From Streptomyces sp. CB03234 (GTDB lineage Bacteria > Actinomycetota > Actinomycetes > Streptomycetales > Streptomycetaceae): a stretch of DNA of 64,000 bases. The translations under genes and the position numbers were made by a program. The stretch covers positions 1,366,169-1,430,168 of the forward strand of contig NZ_LIYH01000001.1 of NCBI RefSeq assembly GCF_001905885.1. Reading direction: 5' to 3'. Numbering within the stretch: position 1 is the stretch's first letter; every line of letters begins with the position of its first letter. A model generated the notes under the pieces. It was given only the letters and a program-made list of their open reading frames with translations, searched no databases and was not told where the DNA came from. This document shows, piece by piece, positions 24,781 through 32,569 of the stretch.

Positions 24781-24892
24781 GTCACCGCACCGGCGTGAAG
24801 TCCCGCGCGCCGATGCTGCGTCTCCCGGGGGACGACCCCCGGACCCCCGGCAGCGGGGTCACCGCACCGGCGTGAAGTCCCGCGCGCCGATG
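24781..24892. repeat. 35-bp direct repeat: duplicated 3' end of ectD
   Basis: The 35 nt at 24858-24892, which encode the last residues (IGARDFTPVR) and stop of ectD, recur without change at 24781-24815, 77 nt away. The copy lies outside the gene. Between them is a GC hairpin (24825-24842). It looks like a small tandem duplication of the gene end. Confidence 0.85.
24825..24842 (-). terminator. Hairpin directly after ectD
   Basis: CCGGGGG (24825-24831), loop ACGA, CCCCCGG (24836-24842) lies 17 nt past the ectD stop in the direction of transcription. It has no U-tract and stands within the duplicated segment. Confidence 0.5.
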
Positions 24893-25719
24893 AACTCCGG
24901 TCGCCGGACCGGGGCCGCGAACGGCTCCACCGCCGTGTTCTCCACGCTGTTGAACACGATGAAGACGTTGCTGCGCGGGTACGGCGTGATGTTGTCGCCC
25001 GAGCCGTGCATCGCGTTGCAGTCGAACCAGGTCGCCGAGCCGGCCCTGCCGGTGAACAGCCGGATGCCGTGCGCGTCGGCGAACTTGGTCAGCGCCTCGT
25101 CCGAGGGCGTGCCCGCGTCCTGCATCTGCAGCGACTTCTTGTAGTTGTCCTTCGGCGTCTCGCCCGCGCAGCCCAGGAACGACGTGTGCGACCCCGGCAT
25201 GATCATCAGGCCGCCGTTGGTGTCGAGGTTCTCGGTCAGCGCGATCGACACGGACACCGTCCGCATCCGCGGCAGCCCGTCCTCCGCGTGCCACGTCTCG
25301 AAGTCCGAGTGCCAGTAGAAGCCGGAGGCGCCGAAGCCCGGCTTCACGTTGATCCGCGACTGGTGGACGTACACGTCGGAGCCGAGGATCTCGCGGGCCC
25401 GGCCCACCACGCGCTCGTCGCGCACCAGCCGGGCGAACACCTCGCTGATCCGGTGGACCTCGAAGACCGACCGTACGTCCTGGGACTTCGGCTCGATGAT
25501 CGAGCGCTCGTCGGCGCGGACCGCCGGGTCGGTGACCAGCCGGTCGAGCTCCGCCCGGTAGACGGCGACCTCGTCGTCCGTGATCAGCTGGTCGACGGCG
25601 AGGAAGCCGTCACGCTCGAACGACGCCAGCTCCGGCGACGACACCGGCCCCCAGACGACCGGGTCCTGGCGCGGGGTGACGACCTCGGACGCGCCTCGGG
25701 TGGGGTAGAGATCCTGCAT
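24859..25719 (-). CDS. ectD: Ectoine hydroxylase
   Basis: A 286-residue Fe(II)/2-oxoglutarate dioxygenase that converts ectoine to 5-hydroxyectoine. The iron ligands are His137 and Asp139 (FYWHSDFETWH) and His238 (NAMHGSGDN). The EctD signature around the first two ligands and the Arg that binds 2-oxoglutarate near the C-terminus are recognisable. It starts 3 nt after the ectC stop and is the last gene of ectABCD. The 35-nt gene end is duplicated just downstream. Confidence 0.97.
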   Translation of the reverse strand: MQDLYPTRGASEVVTPRQDPVVWGPVSSPELASFERDGFLAVDQLITDDEVAVYRAELDRLVTDPAVRADERSIIEPKSQDVRSVFEVHRISEVFARLVRDERVVGRAREILGSDVYVHQSRINVKPGFGASGFYWHSDFETWHAEDGLPRMRTVSVSIALTENLDTNGGLMIMPGSHTSFLGCAGETPKDNYKKSLQMQDAGTPSDEALTKFADAHGIRLFTGRAGSATWFDCNAMHGSGDNITPYPRSNVFIVFNSVENTAVEPFAAPVRRPEFIGARDFTPVR

Positions 25720-25722
25720 TGT

Positions 25723-26121
25723 TCAGCCCTCCTCGGTCAGCAGCGGGTACACACCGTTCTCGTCGTGGTCCTCCCGTCCGGTGACAGGAGGGTTGAACAC
25801 GCACACGCACCGGAAGTCGGTCTTCGGGCGCAGGGTGTGGCGCTCATGGCCGTCGAGCAGGTACATCGTGCCCGGCTCGATCCAGTGCGTCTCGCCCGTC
25901 TCGTCGTTGGTCAGCTCGGCCTCGCCCTCGACGCACAGCACGGCCTCGATGTGGTTGGCGTACCACATGGAGGTCGCGGTCCCCGCGTACAGCACGGTCT
26001 CGTGCAGGGAGAAGCCGACCTTCTCCTTGGCGAGCACGATGCGCTTGGACTCCCAGGTGCCAGAGGCCGCCTTCACATGGCGCTCGGTGTTCTCGATGTC
26101 CTTGAACGATCGGACGATCAC
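25723..26121 (-). CDS. ectC: L-ectoine synthase
   Basis: A 132-residue cupin that closes the ring of N-gamma-acetyl-diaminobutyrate to ectoine. The family opening [17 protein letters not shown] and the cupin segments [19 protein letters not shown] and [15 protein letters not shown] with metal-site residues are clear. GTG at 26121 aligns with the standard start of EctC; AAGGAAG lies about 12 nt upstream. It is 32 nt after ectB and 3 nt before ectD, all one operon. Confidence 0.97.
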   Translation of the reverse strand: MIVRSFKDIENTERHVKAASGTWESKRIVLAKEKVGFSLHETVLYAGTATSMWYANHIEAVLCVEGEAELTNDETGETHWIEPGTMYLLDGHERHTLRPKTDFRCVCVFNPPVTGREDHDENGVYPLLTEEG

Positions 26122-26153
26122 GGTGGTGCAACTTCCTTTCGTACGGGAAAGAT

Positions 26154-27422
26154 TCAGGCGGTTTCGCGGACCGCGCGGGCCAGCGTCCGCAGCCCCTCGT
26201 CCAGCTCGTCGGGCGTGACCGTCAGCGGCGGCAGCAGCTTGACGACCTCGCTCTGCGGGCCCGACGTCTCCACCAGCAGCCCCAGCTCGAAGGCGCGTGC
26301 GCAGACCGCCGCGGCACGCGACTTGTCGGTGAACTCCATGCCCCACACCAGACCGCGGCCCCGGAAGTGGGCGCCGTAGGCGGAGTTCTCGTCGCAGATC
26401 GCCAGCAGCGCCTGCTCGACCTGCTCGCCGCGCGCGATGGTCTGCTTCTCCATCTGACCGTCGGCCCAGTAGGTGTCCAGCGCGGCGGTGGCCGTGACGA
26501 AGGCCGGGTTGTTGCCGCGGAAGGTGCCGTTGTGCTCACCGGGGCCCCACACGTCCAGCTCCGGCATGAACAGGCAGAGCGACATCGGCAGGCCGTAGCC
26601 GCTGATGGACTTCGACAGGGTGACGATGTCCGGGGTGATGCCCGCCTCCTCGAAGGAGAAGAAGGCACCCGTGCGGCCGCAGCCCATCTGGATGTCGTCG
26701 ACGATCAGCAGCATGTCCTGGCGGTCGCACAGCGCCCGCAGCGCGCGCAGCCACTCGGCGCGGGCGACGTTGATGCCGCCCTCGCCCTGCACGGTCTCCA
26801 CGATCACGGCGGCCGGCTTGTTCAGGCCGGAGCCCTGGTCCTCCAGGAGCCGCTCGAACCACAGGAAGTCCGGGACCTGGCCGTCGAGGTAGTTGTCGAA
26901 CGGCATCGGGGTGCCGTGCACCAGCGGGATACCGGCCCCGGCGCGCTTGAACGCGTTGCCGGTGACGGCGAGCGAGCCGAGCGACATGCCGTGGAAGGCG
27001 TTGGTGAACGACACGATCGACTCGCGCCCCTTCACCTTCCGGGCCAGCTTCAGCGCGGCCTCCACGGCGTTGGTGCCGGTCGGGCCCGGGAACATCACCT
27101 TGTAGGGCAGGTCGCGCGGCCGCAGGATCACGTTCTGGAAGGACTCCAGGAACGCGCGTTTCGCGGTCGTCGCCATGTCGAGGCCGTGGGTGATGCCGTC
27201 GCGCTCCAGGTAGTCGAGCAGGGCGCGTTTCAGTACGGGGTTGTTGTGGCCGTAGTTGAGCGAGCCGGCGCCGGCGAAGAAGTCGAGGTAGGTGTGTCCG
27301 TCCTCGTCGGTGAGGCGTGCGCCCTGCGCACGGTCGAACACGGCGGGCCAACCGCGGCAGTAGCTGCGCACCTCCGACTCAAGGGTCTCGAAGACACTCA
27401 GGGCGGGCGGGGTGATGGTCAC
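26154..27422 (-). CDS. ectB: L-2,4-diaminobutyrate transaminase
   Basis: A 422-residue class III aminotransferase that makes diaminobutyrate from aspartate semialdehyde and glutamate. The PLP lysine is Lys271 ([10 protein letters not shown]), and the cofactor Asp lies in [30 protein letters not shown] binds phosphate. GTG at 27422 follows GAGGAG and gives the usual EctB N-terminus. It is the second gene of ectABCD, 64 nt after ectA. Confidence 0.97.
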   Translation of the reverse strand: MTITPPALSVFETLESEVRSYCRGWPAVFDRAQGARLTDEDGHTYLDFFAGAGSLNYGHNNPVLKRALLDYLERDGITHGLDMATTAKRAFLESFQNVILRPRDLPYKVMFPGPTGTNAVEAALKLARKVKGRESIVSFTNAFHGMSLGSLAVTGNAFKRAGAGIPLVHGTPMPFDNYLDGQVPDFLWFERLLEDQGSGLNKPAAVIVETVQGEGGINVARAEWLRALRALCDRQDMLLIVDDIQMGCGRTGAFFSFEEAGITPDIVTLSKSISGYGLPMSLCLFMPELDVWGPGEHNGTFRGNNPAFVTATAALDTYWADGQMEKQTIARGEQVEQALLAICDENSAYGAHFRGRGLVWGMEFTDKSRAAAVCARAFELGLLVETSGPQSEVVKLLPPLTVTPDELDEGLRTLARAVRETA

Positions 27423-27486
27423 AGCGGTTCGTCTCCTCGGTGCGGGTGTCTCAGGCGTGTCGGGCGGCGTTCGGTCGGTGGCGCGT

Positions 27487-28032
27487 TCAGGCGACGGGGC
27501 TGATGCGGTAGAGCACCTCGGGCTCGTGCGTCCCCTCGGGGAACAGCCCCCCGTTGAAGAGGACCTCACGCTCCAGTGACGCGCCACGGCGCTCCGCGTA
27601 CGCCGTGAAGAGCCGGTCCGACGCCGTGTTGTCCGGCGTGATCGTGGTCTCCACGGTGTGGACGCCCTGTCCGGCCACGCGCGCCGTCAGCGCGTCGAGC
27701 AGCACGCCGGCCAGCCCCTGGCCACGGTGGTCGTGGTCCACGGCGACCTGCCAGACGACGAGGGTGTGCGGGCGCTGGGGCCTGATGTACCCCGTCACGA
27801 AGGCGATCGGTTCTCCGTCGGCGCCGCGCGCCACCAGTGAGGTGGCGGCGAAGTCGCGGCACCACAGCAAATAGCTGTACGAGGAGTTGAGGTCCAGGAC
27901 CTCGGAGTCGCGGGCAATGCGCCAGATCGCGGCTCCGTCCTCCACTCGCGGGGTGTCGATACCGATGGCCGGCGTGGCCGGTCGGCGGAATTCGTTTCGG
28001 GCACGTGCAAGGTCTGCTTGTGCGGCGGTCAT
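27487..28032 (-). CDS. ectA: L-2,4-diaminobutyrate acetyltransferase
   Basis: A 181-residue GNAT enzyme that acetylates the gamma-amino group of diaminobutyrate. IDTPRVEDGAAIWRIARDS, LDLNSSYSYLLWCRDF and the acetyl-CoA loop DHDHRGQGLAGVLL are typical EctA segments. It is the first gene of the ectoine operon, which protects against salt and heat stress. A perfect palindrome sits 19-35 nt before its start, and other symmetrical sites lie further upstream. Confidence 0.96.
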   Translation of the reverse strand: MTAAQADLARARNEFRRPATPAIGIDTPRVEDGAAIWRIARDSEVLDLNSSYSYLLWCRDFAATSLVARGADGEPIAFVTGYIRPQRPHTLVVWQVAVDHDHRGQGLAGVLLDALTARVAGQGVHTVETTITPDNTASDRLFTAYAERRGASLEREVLFNGGLFPEGTHEPEVLYRISPVA

Positions 28033-28551
28033 GCGGATTGAACTTACCCAGCAATTTCTGAAATTGCATCGGGGTGAGGGGTTGGGTGAGCGCCTGACCT
28101 GTGTTATCGCGCGGGCGCGAGATCAACGGGCGACCGCTCGCCGAACGCCGATATTTGCCCGGATATGTACGCGCAAAACGGGCGTGATGTGGAGTCGGTC
28201 ACACTGGAGTAACCGGCTTGACACCTGCCCGAATTGCCCGCCGAATCCTTATGAAATCTTTGCGTTTAGGGTCCGGGATACGGGGCAGAAGAATGGGGCA
28301 AGCTGCCCGGGAAGGTGCCCTCCCTAAAGCAGTGCCAGGAATTCGGTGAAGTATTCCCGGTCCATTCCGTGTTCGCCATTTCGGCGATGCTCCCGCTCGG
28401 CCGCCGCCCCCGCCGGTTGAGTCGTTCCGGCCTCTTGCCCCGTACCTGTGCCTACATGTGCGTAGGCGCCACGGCGGTACGGGAAGAAGACGGGACAGGG
28501 AAGCGGTTGACCAGCACAGTGATCATCAACGGCGATGGGTGGGGGCCAGGA
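28033..28551. promoter_or_regulatory. 519-nt regulatory region between ectA and the LysR gene
   Basis: No credible gene is present. It is AT-richer than its surroundings and holds GCAATTTC-T-GAAATTGC (28051-28067), a perfect 17-nt palindrome close to the ectA start. GTCAC-N6-GTAAC at 28198-28213 resembles the GTnAC-N6 spacing of GlnR half-sites. TTGACA (28217-28222) on the plus strand lacks a well-spaced -10. GlnR control of ectABCD has been reported in S. coelicolor; whether it applies here is not shown. Confidence 0.5.
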
Positions 28552-29619
28552 GTGGAGCTGCGTCAGCTGGAGTACTTCGTCGCGGTCGCCGAGGAGTTCG
28601 GCTTCGGACGGGCCGCGGAGCGGTTGCACACCGTCCCCGCATCGGTGAGCCGGCAGATCGCGCGGCTGGAGCACGAGCTGGGGCTGCGGCTGTTCGACCG
28701 CTCGGACCGGCACGGCGTACGGCACGGGGTGCGCCTCACGGCGGCCGGCGAGCGGCTGCTGCCCGAGGCCCGTGCCGCGCTGGCCGCGGCCGCCCGGGTG
28801 CGGGACACCGCCGCCGGGATCACCGCGGGGACGGAGGGCCTGGTACGGCTCGGCACCACCCGGGCCTTCGCCGACCGCGTCTACCGCGCCCTCGACACCC
28901 TGGCCGCGCGCCGCCCGGGGCTGCGCGTACGGCTGGAGCGGGCGCCCCAGGAGGCCCGCCTCGCGGCCGTACGCTCCGGAACGTTCGACGCCGCCCTCGT
29001 ACGCACGCTGCGGCGGGCCGACGGCGTGGCCCTGCACCCGCTGTGGTCCGAGCCGCTGGTCGCCGCGCTGCCCGCCTCGCACGCGCTCGCGCTCGGCCTC
29101 GCGGAGGGCGAGGCCCCGAGCCTCGACCGGCTGGCGCGGCTGCCCCTGCGGCTGGCGCCGCGCGCCGCCGACCCGGCCCTGCACGACCTGGTCACGGCCG
29201 CGCTGCCGGAGTGGACGCCCGGGCCGCCGTTCACCACGCTCCAGGACACGCTCACCGAGCTGGCCGCCCACCCGGAGCCGTCGTGGGCGCTGTTCCACCC
29301 GGTGGGCCCGCTGCCGCCGATGCCCCGGATCACCTTCCGTACGCTGCCGGACCTCACGGTCCCGGTCTCCCTGGCCATCCCCTCGGGCCGCCCACCCACC
29401 CCACCGGTCCAAGCCCTCCTGGAAGCCCTGGCAACCACCACCACGCCCCCACCCCCTGCCGGGACGCCCCCCAAGGGCTCGGCGCCCACGGGTACGGTGC
29501 CCACGGGTACGGCGCCCACGGGGACGGTGCCCACGGGTACGGTGCCCACGGGTACGGCGCCCACCGGTACGGCCACGGGGAAGGCGCCGGCCGGGGCGGT
29601 CACGTCTGCGGTCCGTTGA
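28552..29619 (+). CDS. LysR-family regulator with repetitive C-terminal tail
   Basis: A 355-residue regulator. The winged helix is at 1-60 (MELRQLEYFVAVAEE-type start, AAERLHTVPASVSRQIARLE), followed by a LysR substrate domain (VRLGTTRAFADRVYRALDTL onward). From about residue 290 the chain becomes Pro/Thr/Gly-rich, with six PTGT(V/A) repeats. GTG at 28552 gives the standard LysR N-terminus; an upstream TTG/GTG would add about 20 residues of unlikely sequence. It is divergent from ectA across 519 nt, but nothing in the sequence proves that it regulates ectoine genes. Confidence 0.85.
   Translation: MELRQLEYFVAVAEEFGFGRAAERLHTVPASVSRQIARLEHELGLRLFDRSDRHGVRHGVRLTAAGERLLPEARAALAAAARVRDTAAGITAGTEGLVRLGTTRAFADRVYRALDTLAARRPGLRVRLERAPQEARLAAVRSGTFDAALVRTLRRADGVALHPLWSEPLVAALPASHALALGLAEGEAPSLDRLARLPLRLAPRAADPALHDLVTAALPEWTPGPPFTTLQDTLTELAAHPEPSWALFHPVGPLPPMPRITFRTLPDLTVPVSLAIPSGRPPTPPVQALLEALATTTTPPPPAGTPPKGSAPTGTVPTGTAPTGTVPTGTVPTGTAPTGTATGKAPAGAVTSAVR
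29485..29574 (+). repeat. 15-bp tandem repeat at the end of the LysR gene, six copies
   Basis: Units of CCCACGGGTACGGYG start at 29485, 29500, 29515, 29530, 29545 and 29560, encoding PTGTV/PTGTA. Copies differ at one to three positions. Confidence 0.88.
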
Positions 29620-29740
29620 GCGCCGGGGCGGGCGCCCGCGCGCGGCGGCGCCCACCGTAACGGCAGCCGCCGGGGCGGTCACGTCCACGGTGCGGTGACC
29701 GCACGGACGGTGCCCGTCGGGGCGGTGACCGGTGCCGCCG

Positions 29741-30844
29741 TCAGGTCCATGTCGCGGTGACCGCCCGGCGGGCGGCCGGCACGTCCGCCGCCGAGCCGGT
29801 CAGCTCGGTCAAGGCGGCGCCGAGGGCCGTCAGCGAGGCCTCCACCACGGCCCGGTCGGCGTCCGGCCCGTAGTGGTTGACCCGGACCATCTCCTTGGCC
29901 AGCGCCCCGCCGCCCGCCGCCAGGGGGAGCGACGGGTCGGCGGCCAGGGCGGCGGCCACCAGCTCGGCGGCGTCCACCCCGGCCGGGGCGCGCAGCGTCG
30001 TCGCGACCGGGGCGGCGTCCTTCGCCTCGTACACGTACGGCTCCAGGCCGCCACCCAGCGCGAGCGCACCCGCGCGGGTGGCCGCCGCGGCCGACGCGTG
30101 GCGGGCCATCAGCGTGTCCAGGCCCGCCGCCTCGATGCGCTCCAGGCACGCCTCCAGCGCCAGCATCTCCAGCTGCGCGGGCGCGTGCGGCAGCGCCGTG
30201 CGGCCGGCGTCGATCCAGCGCTCCTTCCAGTCCAGCAGGGAGAGGTACGAGCGGCGCGGCGCGGCCGGGTTGGCCGCGAACCGCTCCCACGCGCGCGTGC
30301 TGACCGACACCGCCGAGACCCCCGCCGGGCCGCCCATCGCCTTCTGCGCGCTGATGACGCACAGGTCCACGCCCCAGGCGTCCGGCAGCACCGGCTCCGC
30401 GCCGACCGAGGCCACCGCGTCCAGGTGGAACAGCGCGCCGTGCGCCCGTACCACCTCACCGATCTCGGCGACCGGGTTGGTGTTGCCGGTCGCCGCCTCC
30501 GCGTGCACCAGCGACACGAAGTCGATCTCCGGGTTCCGCTCCAGCGCCTCGCCGATCCGGTCGGCCGTCACCGCGGTGTGGAACGGCACCTCCAGGTCCA
30601 CCACCGTCGCGCCGCAGTCGCGCAGCCAGTTGCCGAAGGTCTGCCCGTACGGCCCGGTGATCACGTTCAGGGCGGTCGAACCGGGCCGCGCGCCCGCGCG
30701 GATGCAGCCCTCCAGCGGCAGCAGCGCCTCGCCCTGCGTGATCACCACGTCCTGCTCGGTGGCGAGCAGCGCGGCCACGCGCCGCTCGATGGCCGCGAAG
30801 CGGTCGGCGGTCAGCGGGGGCAGATCGAGGAGGGGGTGCGACAC
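29741..30844 (-). CDS. Class V aminotransferase (alanine-glyoxylate / serine-pyruvate type)
   Basis: A 367-residue PLP enzyme. Lys168 (CVISAQKAMGGPAGVS) is the cofactor lysine and Asp142 (LFHLDAVASVGAEP) the pyridine-nitrogen partner. The family start (VITQGEALLPLEGCIRA) and TGPYGQTFGNW fit the alanine-glyoxylate/serine-pyruvate group. GTG at 30844 follows AAGAGAG. It is divergent from the amidohydrolase gene over 73 nt, so the two may share control. The true amino donor is not predictable from sequence. Confidence 0.85.
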   Translation of the reverse strand: MSHPLLDLPPLTADRFAAIERRVAALLATEQDVVITQGEALLPLEGCIRAGARPGSTALNVITGPYGQTFGNWLRDCGATVVDLEVPFHTAVTADRIGEALERNPEIDFVSLVHAEAATGNTNPVAEIGEVVRAHGALFHLDAVASVGAEPVLPDAWGVDLCVISAQKAMGGPAGVSAVSVSTRAWERFAANPAAPRRSYLSLLDWKERWIDAGRTALPHAPAQLEMLALEACLERIEAAGLDTLMARHASAAAATRAGALALGGGLEPYVYEAKDAAPVATTLRAPAGVDAAELVAAALAADPSLPLAAGGGALAKEMVRVNHYGPDADRAVVEASLTALGAALTELTGSAADVPAARRAVTATWT

Positions 30845-30917
30845 GGGGCGGCTCTCTTCTCGCTTCACGTACGGACTGCTTCGCCGAGGGTACTTCCGCC
30901 CTCGTAGAGTGCTGGAC

Positions 30918-32003
30918 ATGAGCGTGGTGCTGCATGTGACGGGGCGGGTACTGGCGGGCCCGGACGACGTACGCGACGAGCTGTGGGTGGTCGACGGGCG
31001 GGTCACCTACGACCGGCCGTCCGCCGCGCGGGACGTCAGGACGGTGACGGGCTGGGCGCTGCCCGGACTGGTCGACGCGCACTGCCATGTCGGGCTCGAC
31101 GCCCACGGGGCCGTCGACGAGGCCACCAGCGAGAAGCAGGCGCTCACCGACCGGGACGCCGGCACGCTGCTGATCCGCGACGCCGGGTCCCCGGCGGACA
31201 CCCGCTGGATCGACGACCGCGACGACCTGCCGAAGATCATCCGCGCGGGCCGCCACATCGCCCGCACCCGCCGCTACATCCGCAACTACGCCCACGAGAT
31301 CGAGCCCGCCGACCTCGTCGCGTACGTCGGACGCGAGGCCCGCCGCGGCGACGGCTGGGTCAAGCTCGTCGGCGACTGGCTCGACCGGGGCACCGGCGAC
31401 CTGGGCGCCTGCTGGCCGCGCGCCGAGGTGGAGGCGGCCATCGCGGAGGCGCACCGGCTCGGCGCGCGCGTCACCGCCCACTGCTTCGCCGAGGAGTCGC
31501 TGGCCGACCTCGTCGAGGCCGGGATCGACTGCGTCGAGCACGCCACGGGCCTGACCGAGGACACCATCCCGCTGTTCGCCGAGCGCGGCGTGGCGATCGT
31601 GCCGACGCTCGTCAACATCGCCACGTTCCCGAAGCTCGCGGACGGCGGAGAGGCCAAGTTCCCGCGCTGGGCCGACCACATGCGGCGGCTGCACGCGCGC
31701 CGGTACGACACCGTGCGCGCCGCGTACGACGCGGGCATCCCCGTCTTCGTCGGCACCGACGCGGGCGGCTCGCTGGCGCACGGCCTGGTCGCCGCCGAGG
31801 TCGCCGAACTGGTCAGGGCCGGCATTCCGCCCCTGCAAGCCCTGTCGGCGACGACATGGGGGGCCAGGGCCTGGCTGGGGCGGCCCGCCCTGGAGGAGGG
31901 CGCCCCGGCCGACCTGGTGGTCTACGACGAGGACCCGCGCGCGGACGTCCGCGTGCTCGCGGCGCCGCGGCGGGTGGTCCTGCGCGGCCGCGTCATCGAC
32001 TAG
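30918..32003 (+). CDS. Amidohydrolase of the imidazolonepropionase/prolidase-like group
   Basis: A 361-residue metal-dependent hydrolase. Metal-binding features are HCH (LVDAHCHVG, about residue 56), the carboxylated-Lys candidate in GWVKLVGDW, His in ARVTAHCFAEES, His in CVEHATG, and the catalytic Asp in VFVGTDAGG. A C-terminal strand (APADLVVYDEDPRADVRVL) closes the composite beta sandwich. It probably hydrolyses a cyclic amide or dipeptide-like compound. It is divergent from the aminotransferase gene and convergent, with a 4-nt overlap, with the acyltransferase gene. Confidence 0.85.
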   Translation: MSVVLHVTGRVLAGPDDVRDELWVVDGRVTYDRPSAARDVRTVTGWALPGLVDAHCHVGLDAHGAVDEATSEKQALTDRDAGTLLIRDAGSPADTRWIDDRDDLPKIIRAGRHIARTRRYIRNYAHEIEPADLVAYVGREARRGDGWVKLVGDWLDRGTGDLGACWPRAEVEAAIAEAHRLGARVTAHCFAEESLADLVEAGIDCVEHATGLTEDTIPLFAERGVAIVPTLVNIATFPKLADGGEAKFPRWADHMRRLHARRYDTVRAAYDAGIPVFVGTDAGGSLAHGLVAAEVAELVRAGIPPLQALSATTWGARAWLGRPALEEGAPADLVVYDEDPRADVRVLAAPRRVVLRGRVID

Positions 32004-32569
32004 CGGGTGAAGAAGAGCAGCCGCGCGCGCTTCTCCGCGATGTGGACCTCCGGCAGCACGACCTCCGGCAGGACCACCTCCGGCCCCGGCTCGAAGCCGT
32101 TGCGGACGAGCAGCGCGATCGCCTTGTCGTTCGCGGCGTCGGGCTCGGCGACGATCCGGTCGCGGCCGCCGCTCAGCGCGAACCGGGTCAGCACGCCCAG
32201 CAGGTGCGAGGAGAACCCGCGCCGGGGCGTGTCGGCCGGCGCGATCAGCAGGTGCACGCCGATGTCGCCCGGCCGGGCCTCGTAGCACTCGCTGACCCGG
32301 TCGGCCCCGGGCTCGTACGTCTGGAACAGCGCGACCGGCTCACCGTCCCGGTGCACCAGGTAGCCGTGGTGCGTGGTGAGGGAGTCCAGGTGCGCGTAGA
32401 TCTCCCGTACGTCGTCGACGGTGGTCTCCCGCATGCCCCAGAACCGGGCCCGGTCCTCGCTGACCCAGCCGTGCAGCAGCTCGGCGTCCCGGTCCGGGTC
32501 GACGCGGACGATACGGACCGTCCCGAAACCGTCGACGGTCTGCTCGTACACGCACTCAGCGGTGGTCAT
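32000..32569 (-). CDS. Siderophore-type GNAT acyltransferase (DesC/IucB/AlcB-like)
   Basis: A 189-residue acyltransferase of the family that acylates N-hydroxylated diamines in hydroxamate siderophore synthesis. Typical segments are VDPDRDAELLHGWVSEDRARFWGM (note HGW and FWGM), HRDGEPVALFQTYEP, and GDIGVHLLIAPADTPRRGFSS. The C-terminus holds a short repeat (LPEVVLPEV). No desA, desB or desD is nearby. Its ATG at 32569 lies inside the 3' end of the acylase gene (14-nt overlap), so it is co-expressed from the iron-box promoter upstream of that gene. A lysine or cadaverine hydroxamate is the likely acceptor (inference). Confidence 0.82.
   Translation of the reverse strand: MTTAECVYEQTVDGFGTVRIVRVDPDRDAELLHGWVSEDRARFWGMRETTVDDVREIYAHLDSLTTHHGYLVHRDGEPVALFQTYEPGADRVSECYEARPGDIGVHLLIAPADTPRRGFSSHLLGVLTRFALSGGRDRIVAEPDAANDKAIALLVRNGFEPGPEVVLPEVVLPEVHIAEKRARLLFFTR

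Noticed and set aside
27887..28327. Possible gene antisense to the ectA leader
   Set aside because: Overlaps ectA, no ribosome site and no recognisable composition of a Streptomyces protein.
28033..29619. LysR protein as the ectoine operon regulator
   Set aside because: Only divergent placement supports it; no LysR T-N11-A site could be tied to both genes with confidence.
28324..29688. 454-residue frame opposite the LysR gene
   Set aside because: Glycine/arginine-rich antisense reading; the LysR domains on the plus strand are unmistakable.
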